The position numbers and the translations under genes were made by a program. A stretch of 64,000 bases of DNA from the NCBI GenBank assembly GCA_963853835.1, contig OY970832.1:26902208-26966207 (forward strand), read 5' to 3'. The notes under the pieces were generated by a model. It did not search any database and was not told the DNA's origin. It saw only the letters and a list, made by a program, of their open reading frames with translations. The first letter of the stretch is position 1, and each line of letters opens with the position of its first letter. Below are positions 32,756 through 44,647 of the stretch, piece after piece. This DNA comes from Calendula officinalis (lineage: Eukaryota; Streptophyta; Magnoliopsida; Asterales; Asteraceae).

Positions 32756-33149
32756 CATGTCTAAAACGGTATGATGCGGTTGCTTAGATGGTACCTGATG
32801 TGTCAATAATTTTGATGTCGTCATATGGACCCATACTCAACAGTCTAATAATTCATTATGTCAACTTGCTATATTTGATCAACTAAACAGAATTTTGGGT
32901 ATAGATAACTTGCTGTATTGACTATAAACTTTTCTTTAAGTTTCAAAATCAAGATGCAAACACAATATTGCACCAAAAACATCATATGTTGTACCCAATA
33001 AAATGTCAATTTAACCATCTTCAAGATTACCATAAACATCTTCTCGCCCACAAATTATAGCACCAAGCACACCAACTGTAGTCGATAACCAAAACTTTTT
33101 CTTGAAAATTATAAACGCATGCACATTTGTTCAACCAAATGCAAAAATA

Positions 33150-36100
33150 CTAAGACTTGCGATAAATTGGCTGCCCTAACCATTTAAGATTTAAGGTAAG
33201 TTTTCCATTTTTGGCTCCATCAACTTGAAAACTATCTTTGTATTCCCCTTCTAATATAACTCTTGTTAGTGTCAATATGCATCTGCCCATGAAATCCTGA
33301 AAACATAAATAAAGTCAACCTTGTGAAAAGGTATTAGTATTGACCAAAAGAAAAGTCAACATGTGAAACAATGTACTTGCCTTCCCAAATGTGTCATGAT
33401 CCCATACTTCTACTATTAGCATATCATGTAAACCGTCCTCAACAACAAAGTCAAAAGTCTGATTCCAAATTGGATTCAAATTTTCATTTACAACCTGCAA
33501 TTTTAAACCAAATACAATTATACAATCCATCAAAAGACTTCTGTTACCTATTAAAGATATTAAAGTTTTTTATAACCTAAATCTAAATGAGAACTTTTTC
33601 TTGACCAAAATATAACCATAAACTTTCTAACACTCCTCATTTTGGTTGCAAAATATAACTTTGATACCTTTAATTGACACGGAAAAAAGTTTAGTGCCTC
33701 GAATGCAATTTTTTAAAAAGTTGGGTACCTTTTTATGCAGTTTGCCCTATTTTTAATGCATACAACCTCCTAAATTGTTCTATTAAAAAATTTAAAATAT
33801 AATTGAAATGATTTTGTTTTCGTAATATAATTAACATATTTATTATTCTTTAAAAAAAAGGACAAGTGTTTACGGGTCAACCCGCCCTGGCCCGTTTTGA
33901 CCCGTACTTAAAATAACCCATTTCGACCCAAACCCATTTTCTAGATAATAACCATACTCTGGTCTTGTTTCGGGTTCCGGTTTTCTTCATAGTGAGCACA
34001 ACAAACGGGTCAGCTTTCCCCATTAAATCTGCAGGTGGTAAATCTTCAGCAGATACAACAGTAACAGATAAAACTCCTCTTATAATAACCGTTCTTCTTT
34101 TTGTATCTAAATCACCATTTTCACCACCCGAACCATCATCATTCAAAACCTTTTCAAGTGATGTAAATGAAAAGTTTGAACGAAACGGGTTGGTGAACCC
34201 GTTTCCAGCCCCAATCGGGCAATATAACAGCTCCAAATGCACCTACACAAAATAAAAATAAAAAATAAAAAAAAAGAGTAACTTCTTTCATTACATGAAT
34301 AGTCCCTATTTTTTAAACATGCAACATCAACGGTCCCTAAAAAGTAAAAACTTAAACGGGATTTTTTCGCTTTATAAACGGTTGGTGTTACAAGTTTCAA
34401 TAATAGGGGCTATTTGTGTAATAAAAGAAGTTGATGGCCGAAATCCACAAAATCATACAAACTACAGGGACCATTAATGTAATTTACACTAAAAACAATG
34501 TAATATGAATTACCTTCCCTCTGTCTTTATTATCTCTATGGATTTCCAAATCTTTAACCAATTTTAACCACACATCTTTAACTTTACCAGGGTTAAGTTC
34601 ACTGAGCTTTAACTGAGCACAGCCAATGAGTTCTGAAGATTGAAGACCATCATCATCATATATTTTAACTGTCAAATGTTGGGTGGATATATCTTCAACT
34701 ATAAATTCAAAATGTTCGTTCCATACTGGATTCAAATCGTTGTCCTAAAAACAAAGTAATCATAAAACCTTTAATTAATTAATTTATTTATTTTTGGTAG
34801 AGATATTTATGAAAATATTAAAACTTACAATAACTTTGCTGGTTTTTGTTCTACTGCGTAACGGGCGTATATATAATTTAGCAAACGGGTCGGATTTACC
34901 AATGAGATCTTTATTAGTTAGCCCGTGTGCTTGTACAAGCTTTACTTCCAATGTCCCCATGGGCTTCAGTTCAAGATCACTAATAAATCATAAGTCCTTT
35001 TAGGCCCAAAGGTTGCAATCAGTTTTAACATTTAAAAAGTGTTTTTCATAATATAAAGTTTTTATGAGTTTTACTGATAACATTTAGTACTAAATTAGAA
35101 CAAAGTGCAACTTTAACTGAAAATTGTAATTTTTATAATAATAAATAATCTAATATTTATATTAAAAATATTGAGAATAATTTGTTACTGGAAATACCTG
35201 TAATCACCAGGAAGAATGGGAATAACTTTTCGAACGGGCCAAGTGATTGAATCCTCAACAGCATCATGGATAGTACTCTGCATACACAAAAAATAAAATA
35301 TAATAACGAGGTTAAAATATAATACAAAAATGAAATTCAGACCTCAAGAGCATCAGCAACACCAGGAATAGCAGATATGTCACCACCAACTACTTTCAGA
35401 GTAAAATCCATCTTTTTCTGCAAATTTCAAAAAACAAATTAACTACTGTACTGATTTGGATATTAGTAACATGATTCTTTTACTAATCTATTTAATGTTA
35501 TAATTTATATTTATTTGGAGAAAAAAGAGTTACCTTCTCTCTCAAAGAAAATGATACAGCCCCAAAACAAGGAAATTCATTAACAAGTGGCTTGAAAATC
35601 AACCTAAAAACCCCAGTGAACGCAATATTCTTCACCTATACACACAAAATACATCGTCATATTTATATTAGTCATTAAACATAAGTTGCATAGATAACAC
35701 AATATGTTAGTTATAATCACAATGGTTTTGAATTTTACACTTAAAACACATATTTTTTTAATTCAACAAAATATCACGAAGCATGGTGTAAACTTTTATC
35801 TTCTACCTAGGGTGAGACCATTCGTGAAAAAAACAAGTTTTTAATGCTAAATTAACTTCATAATCAGTGAGATATATGATTATTCCGCCATCACATCTTT
35901 TACTCACAATTTTAAATAATAATAATGATATTAATATTAGTATTGTGCTTAAACAAATCACTTTACCTGCACCGGCAAACCTACACCAAGTCTAGTTTTG
36001 ACATCAAGTACTATATTAGGGTTTCCATCCCAATTCATCTCCAACTCTAGAGTTATTCCATCACTATCATCTTCAATAACAGAAACTCCTGGAAATCACA

Positions 36101-37379
36101 AGAAATTAATAACACCAATTTAATTAAATTAAATTAAATAAAAAAAACCTGTGACATCATAATTATTTTCCTCAAATAAATGCTTAGAAAATGTGAAAGT
36201 CTAACCTGTAAACTGTGGTGCAACCGTACCAAGAGTAAGCTTAGAAAATGTCAAAGAAGACAACACAATTGGTCTATATTGCTCTAAAATTGGCTCCACA
36301 TTTGCCTTGATGAGATCAGAAGCTGCCTACATATATAAAACACATTTATATAATACAATTTTTTTTTTAAAAAAAAAAGCATAATTGTTGTAAAAAAAAC
36401 TGAAATCTGAGAGAATTAGAAATTTAAACAAACTGACCTCGTCAACATGGGGCCAGATTTTCGTAAGATGAGAATTAAGCCAGTTTAACTGTAAGAAATG
36501 AGCAAAACAACCGGTTTCCATTTATTAATTAATATATAGAAACATAGATAAAATATGAATTATCAAGAAAAATGTAAAATTAGGAGATTATACTCAACTT
36601 CTGTTGTTGTGAGAAAACAACCCAAGATGGATAATATTCTGGGGAAAGTAACTTTTTTGAATCTTCGCGAGTCATCCTTGCAAATGCAGCAACTATTGTT
36701 GCCTTCAAAATACATTTAACCACAAATTAGTTGATTTTATAAGCTTACACACACAAACACATAGTGTAAGTTAAATAGAATTCAAATGTTTGAACTTTTG
36801 TTGTGTAAAAACAATATTTCTTGACTTGAAAATTTAACTTTTTGTAGTTCAAACTCAATCAATTATCTAATTACAGGTAAATTGGTCAATTACTTTACAT
36901 CTAGTTAATCTAGATCAATACATTATAGTTTATACTAATTCAAGTCAAAGCAAACCTAAAATCATATAGGATGAACAGTTCAACAATTTTAATCGTCCAA
37001 ACACACATGTTGACCGGACTTTTTGAGGCATCCAGTACAACAATGGACCCCAAAACCAAATCAAAACAAATTAGCTTTCAAGTTGATGTGACTGACCTAC
37101 GAATCCATCATTACATTTGTTGTTTTGATTAAATGATTTACATGATGTAGGACCACTAGACCAGTAAAACAATTTACTATTCCTCAACTAAATAATCTCA
37201 AATTAATTCAACTTTACACATAGTATATTGAATACCAAAAATCGAGCATTCAAAATCGAAGTTATTCAACTTACAAGCGCAGAACGACGTTTGGATCGAG
37301 CATTCTCGCATCGAACAAATCCAACAATCAGTGCGAATCCAACTGCAATTCCGATTATTAATCCCACAATGAACGACAT
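33150..37379 (-). CDS. SYT5: Plant synaptotagmin, SYT4/SYT5 type (SMP + C2A + C2B), 13 exons
   Basis: Exons: 37379-37275, 36702-36598, 36488-36438, 36326-36206, 36088-35967, 35635-35534, 35417-35343, 35277-35198, 34979-34829, 34744-34514, 34242-33958, 33494-33381, 33296-33150 (stop TAG). Phases agree and the 1689 bases encode 562 residues, the usual length. The protein begins with one membrane segment (LIIGIAVGFALIVGF), then an SMP lipid-transfer domain (about 70-250, including VKNIAFTGVFRLIFKPL), C2A (SDPFAKLYIRPL, NPVWNEHFEF) and C2B (GKADPFVVLTMKK, NPIWNQTFDFVVEDGLHD, EVWDHDTFGK). Such proteins tether the ER to the plasma membrane or Golgi, bind lipid in a calcium-dependent way and move lipids. 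Exon 2 ends without a GT donor (AAG then TTGAGT), and exon 12 uses a GC donor (GCAAGT). SYT4 and SYT5 cannot be told apart by eye. Confidence 0.9.
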
Positions 37380-38060
37380 TCTTCACCAAATTATTAATCA
37401 CAGAGCACCAAAAACTTCAAGCAGTTCTTCACATGCAGCAACACCAGCAGCATCAACACAGGAATATCAATAGTTGAATGTTGCTTGATCTTTGAGTGCG
37501 TGTTTCGGTGTTTGTGTGTGAGATAGAAAGGATGTGCGAGGTAAGTTGAATCGAAAATTGGGATTGAATTTGTGCAAAAAGTTGTGATGAATTAAGCGAG
37601 GCTTTTGGGCGGCGAATAACATACTGCTATAGAAAGATCCGTCCAAATACTCTTTAATCCGTAATTAGCAACTAATGACGTAATTATAATATTTATAAAT
37701 TAAACAATTTTTTACGTATAAAAAAACAATCTGTGTCTGACAAAAATCCAGACCGGAGAAAATGGGCGTTGCCGGCAAATGACAGCATTTTGACTTCTTT
37801 AGATATTATTTTGACTTTCAAAATATATTTATTTAGGAAGTTTTTTGCCATCAAATACATTAAAGTGGATTAAAATTAATTGATTAATTAAATATTGTAT
37901 TAATAGATAATGTTTTCCAAAATAATATAAATTATTGTAAATTAAAATTGGTAATCTCAGATTCTTAATTTTTTAAAATAAGAACATAAACAACTTAAAT
38001 ATTTGCAGATATACATATGATTATTTCACTTTCTTTTCCTTTTGTTTCTATAAATCAACA
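37380..38060 (-). other. Synaptotagmin leader and promoter side; otherwise AT-rich
   Basis: About 37380-37620 is the likely untranslated leader and core promoter of the synaptotagmin gene. Beyond it to 38060 the DNA is AT-rich with no exon or bounded repeat. Confidence 0.45.
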
Positions 38061-38064
38061 ACAG

Positions 38065-38632
38065 ATGTGTTCGGTTCCGGAACCGGACCGAACCGGACCG
38101 GAACCGGTAAACCCGGTAACCGAAAAAAGGAAATTTCAAGGACCGAGAACCGGACCGGTTAAACCGGTTCCGGGCCCGGTCCGGTTCCGGTTCGGTCCGG
38201 TCTTCAAGCGGGTTTAGAACCGGTAAACCCGGTTTTTGTGTTTGCCATCCGATTATACATTTTCGGTGCATATTTTCATCTTAAAGTATATAACTTAGAT
38301 ATTTTAGCGTACTTTTGATAGAAGTATGATATTTGCGGGGTTCACGGGCTGCTTCAAGTAAAATATGTTTCTATTAAAAGCCTACATACCTATTATTTCG
38401 ACATATATATATGAAAACTCGTAAGTCTATATACCTATTTAAATGCCGGTTCCAAACCCGAAAAAACCGGAACCGAACCGGGACCGGAACCGGTAAACCC
38501 GGTTTGTTAATTTTTATCAAATCTAAGAACCGGGAACCGGACCGGTTAAGCCGGTTCCGGTTCGGTTCGGTGCCGGTTCCGGTTCGGTCCCGGTTCGGTT
38601 CCGGTTTTCCGGTTTTTATACACACCCCTAAA
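38065..38632. mobile_element. CCGGTT-rich repeat pair, probable degenerate hAT-like element
   Basis: Two tracts (about 38068-38235 and 38440-38610) consist of GGTTCCGGTTCGGT-type repeats in both orientations, and the right end reads ACACACCCCTA, like the TAGGGGTG ends of the better-defined hAT MITE at 56754. No clean left end or TSD was found. Confidence 0.5.
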
Positions 38633-39430
38633 CAACATGATATAACAATTAATGGATGTGTTCAAAACAAAAAATATGTACATTTTTTCAATTTTAAATC
38701 CAACGAGGACACTTGATCCTCACTTCGAATTTAGTTGCTTATGCCTTCCACGGGTGACGGTGGTTGTCATGTTGAGTAGGTGAAGTCTTGAATCCTCAAC
38801 AAAATGCTTTTTTTTCTCGCGTGATGGAAGGCGATTTTCTAAGTTCTAGCTGACATACGTAAAAATGTTTGTTCAAATTGATAAATATATACAGACCCAA
38901 CTTATGTTATATATCCTACTAGACTTAATAAAATGGACCATTTTATCTTTACAATGCAACTACCAGAAAAAATATGACATTTTGCACTATATACATTGAT
39001 AATGTAATTTTGTAGTTTACATAGTTGATTCTTAGACAGTAATTTTTATCTGTACAGAGCAATGTCATCCCAAATAACAATCATGTCCTTCCTTTCATTT
39101 TATCATATTTTACATTTCACCCTTTCTACTAAGAGCATCATTGTCCTTTGATATAAAATTATTATGCATAGATAAAAGTTACTTTGTCTGATCACCTTCC
39201 AAACTTGGTTGTATAAATCATATGTTAGAACTTAGAATCAATATTATGCAAGGATACAACATTAAGACCTGTCACAAACTCATCACCACCAAAAATGTGC
39301 ACGTACGCCATTGGCACCGTGCCATTGTTCAAAACCCGTCGTGGTGGAGACAGGATGGTACTGTATGTCAGTAGTTTTTGTGTGTGTGTGTGGGGGGGGG
39401 GGGGTTAATGTAATACTTTAATATTTAGAC
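38633..39430. other. Intergenic DNA, no gene seen; contains a (TG)n-G14 tract
   Basis: AT-rich with stops in all frames. A TG-dinucleotide run followed by about 14 G lies at about 39380-39405. Confidence 0.6.
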
Positions 39431-40032
39431 AAAACTGCAAAAATGATCCCTGTGGTTCAGATATTTTTGGGAAAATGGTACAAACCTTCAAAAAAATTGG
39501 ATAAATGGTCCTTTTGAAAAACCTTGTTTGTGGATATAGTCCTTGATGTTAACATCCGTTAATTTGGATCTGTTAACTTACGTCCTTTTTATTTGGAGGG
39601 ACCTCTTTTGACAAAACTCTAAATATGATTTGTCCTCCAGAAATCTTCGGCCGTTGACTTTGATCGAATTTACATTCACATAGTACCCATCAACACCAAG
39701 GGTTGAGCTCAACGGTGTGTAAGAGAGAGATTTAGAGATGTCGGTACAGTAACCATCGCCTCTCTCCACCGGAAGCTTCCATGGCTTCTCATCTTCAACC
39801 TCTTTTCATTTTTTTCTTCTCACTGTCACACACTCATTAGCTACCTAACCAATACAATTAAATAATCGATCTCTTCTTCTTTAAGTCATTAAAGATCACG
39901 AAACCCACCAATACACCGCCCAATTGCTCATCGGAACTCCTCAACTGCCGACCAAACTTCTTGTTCATCTCTCTGGTCAATCTATCTGGATTAATTTCCC
40001 ACCTTCGTCTACATCTCTGAAGTTTATCCGCC

Positions 40033-40329
40033 ATGGCTCCCTACAATGATTGATGGGGGAAATCTGGTGCTCAAAGAATGATATCTACAACCATTTGTGA
40101 TATTCACCAAGAAAACCCCATCACTGGAGAAATCAATTTCGGAGATCTAGCTGAAGATATCATCACCGATGATGGTTTGGCTTCGGTCTCAACCGTCGAC
40201 AGGTTTTTGTTTTCGTGTTCGCCGACTTATTTATTAAAAGTTCTGGTAACCGGTGCTAATGGCGTATTGGGTTTTGGGAGGTTAAAGATTGGTTTACAAT
40301 ATCAGATGGCTCATCGGCCGGATTTATAA
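40033..40329 (+). pseudogene. Captured gene fragment (N-terminal coding part, unidentified)
   Basis: The frame from ATG 40033 reads MAPYND, a TGA (40051-40053), then WGKSGAQRMISTTICDIHQ and a continuation with GEINFGDLAEDIITDDGLAS before stopping at 40327-40329. The preceding 250 bases are pyrimidine-rich with CTTCTTC runs, like a plant 5' leader. I do not recognise the protein. It is best read as the leader and start of a host gene taken up by the surrounding foldback element, now with one in-frame stop. Confidence 0.5.
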
Positions 40330-40598
40330 TGTTCGGTAACGGTACCGCATCTCTATATCTCTCTCTTACACACCCTTGAGCTCAACCCATGGTGTCGATG
40401 GGTACTATGTTAATGTAAATTCGATCAACGTGAACGACCGGAAATTGGCCGGAGGACAAATCATATAAGAGTTTTGTCAAAATAGGTCCCTCCAAATGAA
40501 AATGACATAAGTTAACAAACCCAAATTAACGGATGTTAACATCAAGGACTATATCCACAAACAAGGTTTTCCAAAAGGACCATTTATCCAATTTTTTA

Positions 40599-40966
40599 GG
40601 CCAAAATCCATTTTAGTACCCTGAACTTGGCTAACTGAAATTTCTACTACCCTGAACTATTAAAGGTGCACCATGGTACCCTGAACTTAACAAAATGGTC
40701 GATTTAGTACCCTGACTCATTAACTTGATCGCGTTTTCTTACTTGATTTAATTTCGTTGGAGCTTTAAACGGACCAAAAAATATACGTTCATCTCAATAT
40801 ATTGATATTAGAAGCAAATCACATGAGAAAACAAAACCAAATTAGTAAGTCAGGGTACTAAATTGACCATTTTGTCAAGTTCAGGGTACCATAATGCACC
40901 TTTAATAGTTCAGGGTAGTAGAAATTCCAGTTAGCCAAGTTCAGGGTACTAAAATGTATTTTGGCC
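40599..40966. mobile_element. MITE with 9-bp TSD nested in the foldback element (368 bp)
   Basis: Identical TSDs AATTTTTTA (40590-40598 and 40967-40975) flank inverted arms that begin GGCCAAAAT and carry three copies each of TACCCTGAACT or its complement. The arms are nearly complementary over most of their length. A 9-bp TSD indicates a Mutator-type MITE. Confidence 0.93.
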
Positions 40967-41445
40967 AATTTTTTAAAGGTTTGGACCATTTTCCTGAAAA
41001 AATCTAAACCACATGGACCATTTTTGCAGTTTTGTCTAATATTTATTTTTAGTGGGGATGTGTTAGTGATGTGTTGCTATTAGCATGACATCATCGGTAA
41101 CCCGTCGGTAGGGAAGAGTTTAGACACACATTTGGGAAAGGCATAATAATGTCTAAATCGATTCATGATGAAGAAATTTGCTGTGAATTTGCAAATTACG
41201 TCTGCTCCACAAGGTTTGAGTCCGCATTGAGATCCGACCCATATTCACATGCCCTACCCGACCCGATCGTGAACATTCTCGTTTGTAAAAAAGTACTGGA
41301 ACTACTCTCCTCACTCGAAGAACACACATCCAGCTCTCTATACGTACAGATTCGTTGCTTCTTTTTCTGTGATTGATAAAAGTGGAAGAAATTATCAATA
41401 ATGGAGTTACAAAACAAGATTCCGCTCACGAAGAATCAACGTATG

Positions 41446-42756
41446 CCCTGTTCTTAATCCACCAATTCCATCCGGTAAGCAGACTGTGTGGACCGACGTT
41501 TCATCCTTCTCAATCCGGCTTGTAATGGTAATTATCGCTTCTTTTTTCGAAACCTAGTTTTAACACTCAGTAATAATACTTTGATTGTTAGGGCGTTTAT
41601 AACGGTTACGTGTTTCGTTTGGTTACTTTAATTGAGATGAAAATTGATTTGATGCATTGTTGTTGAATTATATATAATTTCATAATTACAAATAGACTTG
41701 AACTTCACTACTTGAAAAAGTTAAGAGAATTTAAAATTTGGAAGGAAAAAAAAATTTGAGAATCTGAAATTTGGAAACAGACTTGCAGAAATTCTCTTAC
41801 GTTTAGCGGAATGATTAGTTTTCTTTTAAGATCCAGAACAGTTAATAGACAACTGTATGAAAGCACATATTTGTGCTTCTTTTTGAATATGACAAGCCAT
41901 TCTGTAAAAGAATTTGAAATCCCTTCAAAGTTCAAATCATGTTGTGCATCTACAGATCTTCAAGATGGAGAACTCATTCATGTCTTTTTGCAGCCATGTC
42001 TGCTTCAGAGGTAATTAACTAAGATTTTTTAGCTAAGATAACTAATAATAATACGCAACAGGAAAAATATTAATGCTTTTATTTACTTGTATTAGATAAT
42101 GGACTCACAGATGGATTCAGGCATTGTTTGTAAATATTATTCGGTTAATGAAGCCATTGAAGATGGTTTTGCACCAATCCCATTAAATCGAAATAAAACT
42201 ACAGATATTCATTGTCTAATCGATATAATGGATCATCTGCTTGCATGTGAGGTACTTTTGATATTCATGTCATCCGTAGCTAATCATATTTTTTTGAGTA
42301 AATGGTCCTTGTGATATGCGAAAAATTGCGGTTTTGGTCCCTCTTCGATACTTTTTCCTATATTTGGACCCTGATGTGATTTTCTTTCAGTGTTGGTCCT
42401 TCGTCCACTTAAAATGAATTAATTGCCCCTTACCATTTATTGTTTTCGGAGTGTATATACTTCATTTTTATTTATTTAAGAATTATTATTTATAATATAA
42501 GAAACAAATTAAAAGTGAAAAAATAATGGGTGAGGGGTAGTATAGTCATTTTAAGTGGATGAGAGACCAACATTGAAAGAGAATCGTGACGTTAGGGACC
42601 AAAATAGCAAAAAGTATCAAAGAGGGACTAAGACGGCAATTTTTAGCATATCACAAGGACCATTTTTATTACTCTATTTTTCTAATGCATTTTTTAATAT
42701 TTATTTAATAATTTTGGCAGGCCACTTGGCACAAGGGTCATTCACTAGCACAATAG
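41446..42756 (+). pseudogene. NAA35: NAA35 (MAK10, NatC auxiliary subunit) gene fragment, broken
   Basis: Four exon remnants with good junctions: about 41446-41527 (PPIPSGKQTVWTDVSS, then a frameshift, then LNPACN), 41956-42010 (DLQDGELIH, then a frameshift, then FAAMSASE), 42096-42251 (IMDSQMDSGI, KYYSVNEAIEDG, LIDIMDHLLACE) and 42721-42756 (ATWHKGHSLAQ then TAG). The order matches the start of NAA35, which anchors the NatC N-terminal acetyltransferase to ribosomes; DLQDGELIHG, the EIMDPKMDSGI region and DHLLACEATWHKGH are family hallmarks. Only about 110 of roughly 700 residues remain. It was probably a duplicated gene segment. A MITE-like inverted repeat lies in the last intron (about 42298-42665). 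Confidence 0.8.
42298..42665. mobile_element. MITE-like inverted repeat in the NAA35 pseudogene intron
   Basis: Arms start AAATGGTCCTTGTGATATGC at both ends in inverse orientation and stay similar for about 90 bases (TTTTGGTCCC, TTGGTCC blocks). No clear TSD was recognised. Confidence 0.7.
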
Positions 42757-44267
42757 CAATTACCTGTATATTTGTATATCATTTTTTATAAATAAAGAAA
42801 GAGTTTATTTACTGTAGGATGTTTACAATTTAATTTGCTCAGTAGAACTGTATAAGTGGTCACGGGACTAACAATAACAATCTTAAAAATCATAAACGTA
42901 TCTATACACCGGACAGGTTTCATCTACATTAAACCATAATTATGCCTCCTATCTAATAAACTAATGTTTATTGTATTAATATATTTTAATTTCATATTCT
43001 TTTGAACATGTAGTCAATTAAATTACGTATCAAATTAGTATTAATATATCTTTTAGGAACAAGAGGGCATTAACAATTTGACATTATTATAATGCTTTGG
43101 TTGAGTGCGAAGTCCACAAAAAGATAACCAAGAAAGTAGACACGAGTGTCGCAGTCTTTTCTCCGTTTTACATATTTATAATTTTTAATTCAAAGTTGGA
43201 ATAAAAGACGTATTATTCTTTTATGTTAAACGTATTATGTTTAATTATAATTTATTATTACGGTTACAAATCCAGTTAAACGCTACTTCTTTGATACCAA
43301 TAATAGAAAAATCAAGAAACTAAGTAGTCAAGTTGGTTTGGTTGTTGTTTTGACTCCCAACAAATACTGAGTTTGAATCTCTACGCACTATTTTGAGAGA
43401 AAAAATTAAGAATTTTCAAAAACAGAAAGCCGAAATTAAGACATGTTTAAAATAAATGTCCCAAATGCATCATATTTAGTAAAGATATTAACAAGAGTTT
43501 AGTAATTTATACCTTATCTTAAGACTGGAAGTAAGGGGTGACCAAACTAGTTTGGTCACCGATGGCACATCGGTTGTTTTTGTTTAACAAAACACATGAC
43601 AAATCACGATCAAACCCACGTAGCAGGCGACCAAACTCCTGTTCTTTAAAATTGACGATTTCCCTTTAAAAATCAAGCGACCGACAACAGTATTAGGAGC
43701 GACACTTTTAATTTGCGTTACCAAAATGTATTTTTCTACTTTGTCTTATTAACATTCCACGAAATCATGAATATAACTATGTTTTAAAATTCCACGAAAT
43801 CATGAATTTTTTTATTTTTTAAGTTTTAACCTAATTTTATTTGATTCTTTTGTATGTCGTGAAATGTTTTAATCTAATGCTACATTTGTGGATCGTCGTC
43901 ATCTTACTTTTATTTTATCATTTTCAAGATTGATATTTGTATAATCAATAAATTTATGAATTGAATTAATTAACAAATCTTTCATTATTAACTTATTATA
44001 AATAATGAATAATATTATAATCCAGATCAGCCAACCAATTCATGTATTTTTAAGATATCAACTATTCCGAATTAAAATCTAAGAGTTTTAAAACATTGTA
44101 ATATAATATGCCAGGTTGACATCCAATTGCATAGATAACCAACGTGGCAATATATATAGTTCCCTTGTCAAAATAAACATACCTTTACTTTGTTTTATTA
44201 AAAAAGATATATGAAAAGAAAAAGGTAGGCTAGTGAAAGCATCCATGCAAACCATTTCCATTAACAA
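42757..44267. other. Intergenic AT-rich DNA; possible SINE at 43318-43450
   Basis: No exon is supported. At about 43325 TAGTCAAGTTGG resembles a pol III A box and about 45 bases on GAGTTTGAATCTC resembles a B box, as in tRNA-derived SINEs. Ends and TSD are not visible. Confidence 0.35.
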
Positions 44268-44276
44268 TTATTCAGC

Positions 44277-44495
44277 GAATTTTTTCCAGAAATAGGCCTG
44301 TTTTGGCCTGGGTTTTCACAAATAGGCTCCTTTTTTTTACGTTTTTCAAAAATAGGCTTTCCAGACTCCTGGAGGTCGGCTTTGCAATTAAAACCCCACT
44401 CCCCGAGACCGGCTTTGGCTTGCCACTGACACAAGGCCTCTAGGAGGCCGGCTTTGTTAAAAATGCCTCCCCGAGGCCGGCTTTAGGCCATACCA
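44277..44495. repeat. Left terminal inverted repeat of the MULE
   Basis: Matches 48255-48472 in inverse orientation. Contains three AAATAGGC-type and four GGCCGGCTTT-type motifs. Confidence 0.92.
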
Positions 44496-44647
44496 AATTT
44501 CGGCTATATAATGGACACTTCACAACCTAGACTAAACCACATCTTCTTCTCCCCAACACTTCACAAAAAAAAAACTATAAAAATCAAGATTCACTTGAAA
44601 AAAAAAATACAAAAATAAAAAGAGGAAAATAGCATTTTTCTAATACC

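Larger units (their letters stand above)
39431..41038. mobile_element. Long-armed foldback element carrying a captured gene 5' end (Pack-MULE-like)
   Basis: Ends AGACAAAACTGCAAAAATG and, inverted, the same sequence at 41038 delimit arms of about 340 bp that stay similar from the tips through TGGACCATTT, AACATCCGTTAATTTGG and GGTTGAGCTCAA blocks. The 7 bases AATATTT flank both ends directly. The right arm is interrupted by a separate 368-bp MITE (40599-40966). The middle (about 39775-40330) does not belong to the arms and looks like the 5' end of a host gene. Long arms plus captured exon sequence is the pattern of Pack-MULEs, though the TSD is not the expected 9 bp. Confidence 0.7.

Noticed and set aside
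38017..38716. Proline- and arginine-rich frames on both strands
   Set aside because: They come from CCGGTT repeat tracts that are open in several frames.
40078..40329. A complete small protein-coding gene
   Set aside because: The same frame begins earlier at 40033 and is interrupted by TGA; the stretch lies between the arms of a foldback element.
41149..41376. Plus-strand frame of 75 codons upstream of the NAA35 remnant
   Set aside because: It has no family resemblance and does not join to the NAA35 exons in phase; probably chance.
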